From: an uncultured Methanobrevibacter sp.
GTDB taxonomy: Archaea; Methanobacteriota; Methanobacteria; Methanobacteriales; Methanobacteriaceae
Assembly (NCBI GenBank): GCA_902795935.1
Contig: CADBMS010000111.1
Location: 1-20,641, forward strand
Length of the DNA: 20,641 nt
Direction of reading: 5' to 3'
The notes beneath the pieces are model-generated. The model was not told where the DNA came from and searched no databases. It saw nothing but the letters and a program-made list of their open reading frames with translations. This document shows positions 16,437 to 20,641 of the stretch, piece by piece (within the stretch, counting starts at the first letter, position 1; every line of letters begins with the position of its first letter). A program made the position numbers and the translations under genes.

Positions 16437-16808
16437 TTGAAAAGAGGATTCAGACCAAAATGGGTAATTAAAATTGGTAAAGAAAGAATAGATATCCTCT
16501 TTAAATTGGCAGATAGTGAATTCTCCCAACATCCAGAACGATCCAATCGTTATGTGAAATTGGCCAGGAATATATCAACAAAATATAATATTCCATTATC
16601 ATCTAAATGGAAACGGCGTGTGTGCAAAGGTTGCTATAAATTTTTAAAACCTGGATCAAACTGCAAAATAAGAGTTACCAATGGATCTGTACATTATAAA
16701 TGCCTTGAATGTGGACATGTTACTAATGTCCCATACAAAAAGGAGAAAAAAGAAAAAAGGAGAAAAAAGATTGAGTCTTACATTATCCAAAAGAGAATTA
16801 ATGAATAG
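16437..16808 (+). CDS. rnp4: Ribonuclease P protein component 4 (Rpr2/Rpp21)
   Basis: This 123-residue protein is the archaeal Rpp21 homologue, a zinc-binding subunit of RNase P that pairs with Rpp29 and helps the RNA process the 5' ends of tRNAs. The helical N-terminus (KERIDILFKLADSEF) is followed by RSNRYVKLARNISTKYNIPL, the family core. The zinc ribbon has C63-x2-C66 and C89-x2-C92. The C-terminus is a run of Lys/Arg (about 100-115), typical of an RNA binder. The start is TTG with GAGGT six bases upstream. It is the first gene of a dense translation operon, and its 3' end overlaps the next gene by 38 bases. Confidence 0.92.
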   Translation: MKRGFRPKWVIKIGKERIDILFKLADSEFSQHPERSNRYVKLARNISTKYNIPLSSKWKRRVCKGCYKFLKPGSNCKIRVTNGSVHYKCLECGHVTNVPYKKEKKEKRRKKIESYIIQKRINE

Positions 16809-17031
16809 ATCTCTTACTGCTATGACTATTAACATTGGTAAAGCAGGAATTAACGACAATGTTATTGAAGAAATAAAAAGACAACTTAAAAATCAAGAAA
16901 TTGTTAAAGTTAAATTTTCAAGAAATATTTCATCTAAAAAAGATGAATTTATTGATGAAATTGTCATAAAAACAAAATCCAAACTTGTTGATATAAGAGG
17001 AAATGTTGCTGTAATATATAAGAAAAAATGA
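16771..17031 (+). CDS. YhbY/CRM-domain RNA-binding protein
   Basis: This 86-residue protein matches the YhbY (CRS1/YhbY, CRM) domain, an RNA-binding fold found on pre-50S particles in bacteria and common in archaeal translation operons. The pattern SKRELMNRSLTAMTINIGKAGI then VIEEIKRQLKNQEIVKVKF is characteristic, with the INIGKAGI loop taking the place of the GxxG RNA-binding loop. The open frame extends far into rnp4, so the start must be judged. TTG 16771 is chosen because AAGGAG ends eight bases before it and the family's first helix is kept. ATG 16801 would cut that helix. The 38-base overlap places the ribosome binding site inside the Lys-rich tail of rnp4, implying coupled translation. 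Confidence 0.85.
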   Translation: MSLTLSKRELMNRSLTAMTINIGKAGINDNVIEEIKRQLKNQEIVKVKFSRNISSKKDEFIDEIVIKTKSKLVDIRGNVAVIYKKK

Positions 17032-17052
17032 TTATTTAGGAGGCCCAAAAGA

Positions 17053-17490
17053 ATGAGTACTGTTTATGATGTGCCTGCAGACTTATTAATAAATCAAGTT
17101 GCGAAAAAATTAACTGAAGAAGATAAATTTAAAGCTCCAGAATGGGCAAGTTTTGTAAAAACTGGCGTTCATAAAGAAAGAAGACCAGAAAATGATGATT
17201 GGTGGTTTGTAAGAACTGCTGCATTATTACGTAGAGTTTACATTGATGGACCTGTTGGAGTAAATAGTTTAAGAACCCATTATGGTGGAAAAAAAGACCG
17301 AGGCGTGAATCCTGAAAAATTCAGAAAAGGAAGTGGAGCAATTATTAGAGGAGCTTTACATCAATTAGAAGATGCAGGATATGTTGAAAAAGTCGAAGGT
17401 GGAAGAACTGTAACTCCTAAAGGAAGATCTTTCTTAGACAACACTTCTGCAGAAATTAAAAGTGAAATTTCTGAATTATCTAAATACTAA
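17053..17490 (+). CDS. rps19e: 30S ribosomal protein S19e
   Basis: S19e is a small-subunit protein shared by archaea and eukaryotes and absent from bacteria. The 145-residue protein shows the family's conserved run: YDVPADLLINQVAKKL at the start, PEWASFVKTGVHKERRP at 29-45, WWFVRTAALLRRVY at 50-63, then GVNSLRTHYGGKKDRG and the C-terminal winged-helix part GALHQLEDAGYVEK. A strong ribosome binding site, AGGAGG, precedes the ATG by nine bases, fitting a highly expressed gene. It is 21 bases after the YhbY gene. Confidence 0.97.
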   Translation: MSTVYDVPADLLINQVAKKLTEEDKFKAPEWASFVKTGVHKERRPENDDWWFVRTAALLRRVYIDGPVGVNSLRTHYGGKKDRGVNPEKFRKGSGAIIRGALHQLEDAGYVEKVEGGRTVTPKGRSFLDNTSAEIKSEISELSKY

Positions 17491-17532
17491 ACTTATATTA
17501 ATCAGACATAAAATTATAGAAGGTATTATTAA

Positions 17533-17892
17533 ATGACTGATTTAGACGATATTCGGCGCAAAAGAATGCAAGAATTACAACAACAAGTAGCACAACAACA
17601 AATGCAACAAGGCCAAAATCCTGCAGACTTACAAGCTCAAGCTCAAATGAGAGAAGAAATGGAAATGCAGAAAAGACAAGCCATGATGCAAATTTTAACA
17701 CCAGAAGCACGTAGCAGGTTAACTAATATTCGTTTAACAAGACCTGAGTTTGTAGAACAACTAGAACTTCAATTGATTCAATTAGCTCAGATGGGCCGTA
17801 TTCAAAATAAGATTAATGATGAACAATTGAAAATTTTATTGCGTAAAATGATGTCTGAACAGAAAAAAGAGATCAATATAACTTTTAAATAA
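17533..17892 (+). CDS. PDCD5/TFAR19-family DNA-binding protein
   Basis: This 119-residue protein is the archaeal homologue of human PDCD5, a small helical-bundle protein. Archaeal members are usually annotated as DNA-binding proteins, and their cellular role is not settled. The N-terminus is a long Gln/Met-rich helix (about 5-55, QELQQQVAQQQMQQ). The conserved core ILTPEARSRLTNIRLTRPE is at about 54-72, followed by VEQLELQLIQLAQMGRI and the LKILLRKMM helix. The gene always tends to travel with S19e in archaea, as here. The ATG has a modest GAAGG site upstream. Confidence 0.94.
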   Translation: MTDLDDIRRKRMQELQQQVAQQQMQQGQNPADLQAQAQMREEMEMQKRQAMMQILTPEARSRLTNIRLTRPEFVEQLELQLIQLAQMGRIQNKINDEQLKILLRKMMSEQKKEINITFK

Positions 17893-17901
17893 TATTTAAC
17901 A

Positions 17902-18504
17902 ATGAAAGCCGGAGTATTATACAGTGGAGGGAAAGATAGTTCATTAATGGCTTTAATTCTTAAAAATATGGGCTTTGAAGTTGAATTATTGACCGTGAAC
18001 TTTGGAATTTATAAGTCATGGCTTCCTGCATTAGAATCAGCTACTAATCTTGGTTTTAATCATAGAGTTTTGAAATTAGATGATAAAATTTTAAGAAAAG
18101 GTGTTGAATTAATATTGGAAGAAGGTTTCCCTAATAATGGTATAAATTATATTCATCACGAAGTATTAGAATTAATAGCAAACGAATATTCTGTTATTGC
18201 TGATGGAACTCGTAGAGATGATAGAACTCCTAAATTAAATGATAATGAAATTAGAAGCTTTGAAGATAGACATAACGTTGAATATATAAATCTACAAAGT
18301 TTTGGATATAAAACTATAAAAAATATAACATTTAATTTATTTGAAGTTACTAATGAAGAAAGTAATAGAGATAATAATTCTGATTACGAAGTTGAGATTC
18401 GATGTTTGATTGATGAGATTAAAGGACATAATTTTTCTAATAAACTTTTTCCTAAACATTTTCAAACAAGAGTCTCAGGATGGAAAAATAATAATGGTTT
18501 TTAA
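17902..18504 (+). CDS. PP-loop (N-type) ATPase of unknown role
   Basis: This 200-residue protein has the ATP-pyrophosphatase signature SGGKDSS at 8-14, which activates substrates by adenylation. A second conserved stretch, ADGTRRDDRTPKL at 100-111, probably lines the active site. Relatives of this fold include tRNA-modifying, sulfur-transfer and QueC/ThiI-type enzymes, but the rest of the sequence does not let me place it in one of them. It lacks the Cys pairs common in tRNA thiolases; only one Cys is seen, near the C-terminus. It lies nine bases after the PDCD5 gene and before rpl39e, inside a translation operon, which makes a tRNA or ribosome-linked role likely. Database names such as alpha hydrolase for this archaeal family are uninformative. 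Confidence 0.85.
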   Translation: MKAGVLYSGGKDSSLMALILKNMGFEVELLTVNFGIYKSWLPALESATNLGFNHRVLKLDDKILRKGVELILEEGFPNNGINYIHHEVLELIANEYSVIADGTRRDDRTPKLNDNEIRSFEDRHNVEYINLQSFGYKTIKNITFNLFEVTNEESNRDNNSDYEVEIRCLIDEIKGHNFSNKLFPKHFQTRVSGWKNNNGF

Positions 18505-18543
18505 TTTAATAAAATAACTAATTAATTTAACAGTGGAGATATA

Positions 18544-18699
18544 ATGAGTAGAAACAGACCTTTAGCTAAAAAATTAAGACTTGCCAAGGCAGGTAAACAA
18601 AATAGGAGAGTGCCACTTTGGGTTATGATGAAAACTAACCGTAAAGTACAAGTTAATCCTAAATCCAGACACTGGAGAAGAAATAGTTTGAAAGTATAA
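18544..18699 (+). CDS. rpl39e: 50S ribosomal protein L39e
   Basis: This 51-residue, very basic protein begins MSRNRPLAKKLRLAKAGKQ and ends with the conserved PLWVMMKTNRK and HWRRNSLKV segments. L39e sits in the wall of the peptide exit tunnel and occurs only in archaea and eukaryotes. GGAG lies six bases before the ATG. It is 13 bases ahead of rpl31e, its usual archaeal partner. Confidence 0.97.
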   Translation: MSRNRPLAKKLRLAKAGKQNRRVPLWVMMKTNRKVQVNPKSRHWRRNSLKV

Positions 18700-18712
18700 A
18701 GGAGATTTTTTT

Positions 18713-18958
18713 ATGGAAAGAACATACATTATTCCTTTAAGAAAAGCAAAAGAAGCACCAAGAACTAAAAGAACTCCTAAAGCAGTTAAAATTGTCAGAG
18801 CTTTTTTAGAAAAACATATGAAATCTGAAGATGTTAGTTTAGATAATTCTATTAACGAAAAGCTTTGGGAAAGGGGAATTCAAAAAATTCCATCAAAAAT
18901 TAAAGTAAAAGCTGTTAAAGATGAATATGGTAGTGTTATAGCTACATTAGCAGAATAA
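18713..18958 (+). CDS. rpl31e: 50S ribosomal protein L31e
   Basis: This 81-residue large-subunit protein is located near the exit-tunnel rim. Conserved parts are ERTYIIPLRKAKEAPRTKR at the N-terminus, KIVRAFLEKHMKSEDV in the middle and the LWERGIQKIPSKIKVKAVKDE segment near the end. AAGGAG precedes the ATG by eight bases. It is absent from bacteria, which supports the archaeal assignment. Confidence 0.97.
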   Translation: MERTYIIPLRKAKEAPRTKRTPKAVKIVRAFLEKHMKSEDVSLDNSINEKLWERGIQKIPSKIKVKAVKDEYGSVIATLAE

Positions 18959-19010
18959 ATTAATTAAACAGTGATTATAGAATTTATATGATTTATTTCA
19001 TTGGTGAAGC

Positions 19011-19685
19011 ATGTTACGTAGAATAAACTTCAGCGGTAACCCTAATTTGGGAGTTTACATTTCTGTTACAGATAATATTGCACTAATTCCAGTGAGTACT
19101 CCTGAAATATTAGAAAACACTATCAAAGAAGCACTAGAAGTAGATGTTTTAAAAACACCTATTGCAGGTAGTGGATTATTAGGCGCATTATCAGTTGGTA
19201 ATACCAAGGGTATTTTATTAACTAACCAAACATTAGATAAAGAAATAGAAACTATGAAAAACGCTGGTTTAAATGTAGCTAAATTACCAGATAAACATAC
19301 TGCTGTTGGAAATATTATAATAGCAAACGATAAAGGAGCTATAGTTAGCCCTTATCTGTCAAAAAAAGCCATAGAAACAATTGAAGAAGTGTTGGACGTT
19401 GATGTTAAACCAAGTAAAATTGCAGAATTTAGTATTGTAGGTTCAATAGCAACCGTTACAAATAAAGGCGCAATATTACATCCTCAAACATCTGAAAACG
19501 AATTAAAATTAATTGAAGATGTTCTTAAAGTTCCAGCAGATATTGGTACTGTTAACAGAGGTGTTGGTTTAATAGGGGCGTGTTCTTCAGCTAATTCAAA
19601 TGGAATTATAGTTGGAGAATTAACAACAGGTCCAGAAATGGCTAGATTAGAAGAAGCACTAGGTTTCCTCGAGGGATATTTATGA
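19011..19685 (+). CDS. eif6: Translation initiation factor 6 (aIF6)
   Basis: aIF6 binds the large ribosomal subunit through L14/L24e and keeps it from joining the small subunit too early. The 224 residues form the five-fold pseudo-repeat of the family. Repeated turns such as GSGLLGALSVGNTKGILL, AVGNIIIANDKGAIVSP, SIVGSIATVTNKGAILHP and GLIGACSSANSNGIIVG mark successive blades. The length matches archaeal members. GGTGA precedes the ATG by three to four bases. The stop overlaps the start of rpl18a (ATGA), so the two are translationally coupled. Confidence 0.97.
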   Translation: MLRRINFSGNPNLGVYISVTDNIALIPVSTPEILENTIKEALEVDVLKTPIAGSGLLGALSVGNTKGILLTNQTLDKEIETMKNAGLNVAKLPDKHTAVGNIIIANDKGAIVSPYLSKKAIETIEEVLDVDVKPSKIAEFSIVGSIATVTNKGAILHPQTSENELKLIEDVLKVPADIGTVNRGVGLIGACSSANSNGIIVGELTTGPEMARLEEALGFLEGYL

Positions 19686-19906
19686 AAACAAAAATTTTTA
19701 GAATTACAGGAAAATTTATGATGGGTGATAAATACCAACCATTCACTAAAGAATTAAAAGCCATCAAAGAAGAAGACATCTATGAAAAAATTTACTCCGA
19801 ATTTGGAAGTAAACATCATCTTAACAGAAATCAAATCAAAATTGAAAATGTTAATGAAATTTCTGCAGAAGAAGTACTAGATCCAATAATTAAAGCAATG
19901 GTGTGA
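19682..19906 (+). CDS. rpl18a: 50S ribosomal protein L18Ae (LX)
   Basis: This 74-residue protein corresponds to archaeal LX, a short version of eukaryotic L18a/eL20. It begins KTKIFRITGKFMMGDKYQPFTKEL and has the conserved YEKIYSEFGSKHHLNRNQIKIENV segment. Its ATG overlaps the aIF6 stop by four bases, and its stop overlaps the ribosome binding site of the prefoldin gene. The gene order aIF6-LX-prefoldin alpha is a known archaeal arrangement. Confidence 0.95.
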   Translation: MKTKIFRITGKFMMGDKYQPFTKELKAIKEEDIYEKIYSEFGSKHHLNRNQIKIENVNEISAEEVLDPIIKAMV

Positions 19907-19911
19907 TCATA

Positions 19912-20337
19912 ATGGAAGACCAGCAACGATTACAAGCATTAGTAGATGAATTGAATATGTACCAACAACAATCAGAAATACTCCAACAACAAATGGAAGC
20001 TATGCAAACAACTCTTGGAGAATTAGAGATTTTAGAAAATACTATAACTGCATTACAAGATGAAAAAGATTTAAAAACACTAATTCCAGTTGGTGCAGGT
20101 TCTTTTGTTAATGCAGAAATCAAAAACACTGATGAAGTTATTATGAGTGTTGGTGCTGGTGTTGCAATAACTAAAACCATTGATGAAGCAAAAATAACAA
20201 TTAATTCCCAAAAAGAAGAAGTTAAAGAAGCTATGGGAAAATTAAGTAAAAACATAAACACTTTAAATGATATGATTAATAAAATCACTCCTCAAGCAGA
20301 AGAATTACTTCAAAAAGTTCAAGGACGTGAACAATAA
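19912..20337 (+). CDS. pfdA: Prefoldin alpha subunit
   Basis: Prefoldin is the hexameric alpha2-beta4 cytosolic chaperone that passes unfolded proteins to the thermosome. The 141-residue protein has an N-terminal coiled coil (about 1-55, with LNMYQQQSEILQQQMEAMQ), a central beta-hairpin region (TLIPVGAGSFVNAEI and VIMSVGAGVAITKTI, about 63-100) and a C-terminal coiled coil. That is the alpha-subunit layout with extra hairpins. A longer frame begins at GTG 19903, but that GTGATC matches the ribosome binding site and ATG 19912 gives the usual N-terminus (MEDQQRLQ). Confidence 0.95.
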   Translation: MEDQQRLQALVDELNMYQQQSEILQQQMEAMQTTLGELEILENTITALQDEKDLKTLIPVGAGSFVNAEIKNTDEVIMSVGAGVAITKTIDEAKITINSQKEEVKEAMGKLSKNINTLNDMINKITPQAEELLQKVQGREQ

Positions 20338-20641
20338 TTGTTTGATTCTTTAAAAAAGAAATTTAACAACACTATAGGAACTTTAACTGAAAAAGTTTCA
20401 GAAGAAGCTAAAAAAGAAGCTGAAGAATCTGGAAAAGAATTAGTTGATGATGAAGCAAAAACTTCAAGTTCACCAACTGAAGAAAAAAAAGATAAAACCA
20501 CATCTGAAAAAAATTCAAAAAACAAACAAACAAAAACAGATACCCCCGACAAAAAAGAATCAAAAAATTCAAAAAACAAACAAACAAAAACAGATACCCC
20601 CGACAAAAAAGAATCAAAAAATTCAAAAAACAAACAAACAA
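20338..20641 (+). CDS. ftsY: Signal recognition particle receptor FtsY, N-terminal fragment
   Basis: The frame opens with TTG directly after the prefoldin stop, with GTGA seven bases upstream, and begins MFDSLKKKFNNTIGTL, the membrane-targeting helix typical of archaeal FtsY. A long, charged Lys/Glu/Ser/Thr-rich linker follows. It includes an 18-residue repeat (about KNSKNKQTKTDTPDKKES) and continues past the window end. The GTPase NG domain is not visible, so the call rests on the N-terminal helix and on the usual archaeal order prefoldin alpha-ftsY. FtsY docks SRP-ribosome complexes at the membrane. Confidence 0.85.
   Translation, partial: MFDSLKKKFNNTIGTLTEKVSEEAKKEAEESGKELVDDEAKTSSSPTEEKKDKTTSEKNSKNKQTKTDTPDKKESKNSKNKQTKTDTPDKKESKNSKNKQT
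20508..20641 (+). repeat. 54-base tandem repeat within ftsY
   Basis: Two complete copies (20508-20561 and 20562-20615) are identical base for base, and a third begins at 20616 and runs off the window. The period is a multiple of three, so each copy adds 18 residues in frame. A GATACCCCCGAC core makes each unit stand out from the A-rich background. Confidence 0.93.

Noticed and set aside
20319..20633. Open frame on the minus strand across the prefoldin-ftsY junction, with Phe/Leu-rich repeated protein
   Set aside because: It is the complement of the ftsY linker repeat; its hydrophobic repeats simply mirror the A-rich Lys codons, and the + strand frame has start, ribosome binding site and context.
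20508..20641. The repeats as a CRISPR array or intergenic minisatellite
   Set aside because: The copies are directly adjacent with no spacers, have a period divisible by three, and lie in the open ftsY frame.

Overview
The window is very A+T-rich DNA from an archaeon, most likely a methanogen of the order Methanobacteriales (Methanobrevibacter- or Methanosphaera-like). The archaeal assignment is firm: it encodes AglB, an archaeal type IA topoisomerase with C-terminal zinc ribbons, RNase P component 4, S19e, L39e, L31e, L18Ae, aIF6, a PDCD5 homologue, prefoldin alpha and the start of FtsY. The genus is inference from base composition, protein style and gene order. All genes lie on the + strand. 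Many starts follow GGAG/GGTG-type ribosome binding sites, and several use TTG.

Region 1 (1-8526) is a surface-sugar cluster. It runs: the 3' end of glucose-1-phosphate cytidylyltransferase (rfbF), CDP-glucose 4,6-dehydratase (rfbG), CDP-4-keto-6-deoxyglucose 3-dehydrase (rfbH), an HpcH/HpaI-type aldolase, a PfkB-family KDG-kinase-like sugar kinase, an acetolactate-synthase-like ThDP enzyme, an extended-SDR reductase, and a GT2 glycosyltransferase. The first three make the CDP-3,6-dideoxyhexose precursor. A ThDP enzyme plus an SDR behind them is the layout of bacterial yersiniose (two-carbon-branched 3,6-dideoxyhexose) synthesis. The cluster therefore may build a branched dideoxysugar in an archaeon, with the aldolase and kinase as an unexplained addition.

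Region 2 (8527-14226) has a 60-residue double-CxxC protein, topA, a 386-base A+T-rich gap with a perfect 20-base palindrome, and aglB, the oligosaccharyltransferase of protein N-glycosylation, ending in a hairpin/T-run terminator. AglB is itself rich in N-X-S/T sequons.

Region 3 (14227-16436) has a DRG/Obg-type GTPase with a TGS domain, then an AK6/Fap7-type kinase. Both families are tied to ribosome function or assembly. A 408-base non-coding leader with inverted repeats follows.

Region 4 (16437-20641) is a tightly packed translation operon: rnp4, a YhbY-type RNA-binding protein, rps19e, a PDCD5 homologue, a PP-loop ATPase of unknown role, rpl39e (51 aa), rpl31e, aIF6, rpl18a, prefoldin alpha and ftsY. 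The ftsY N-terminal linker contains an exact 54-base in-frame tandem repeat running off the end of the window.
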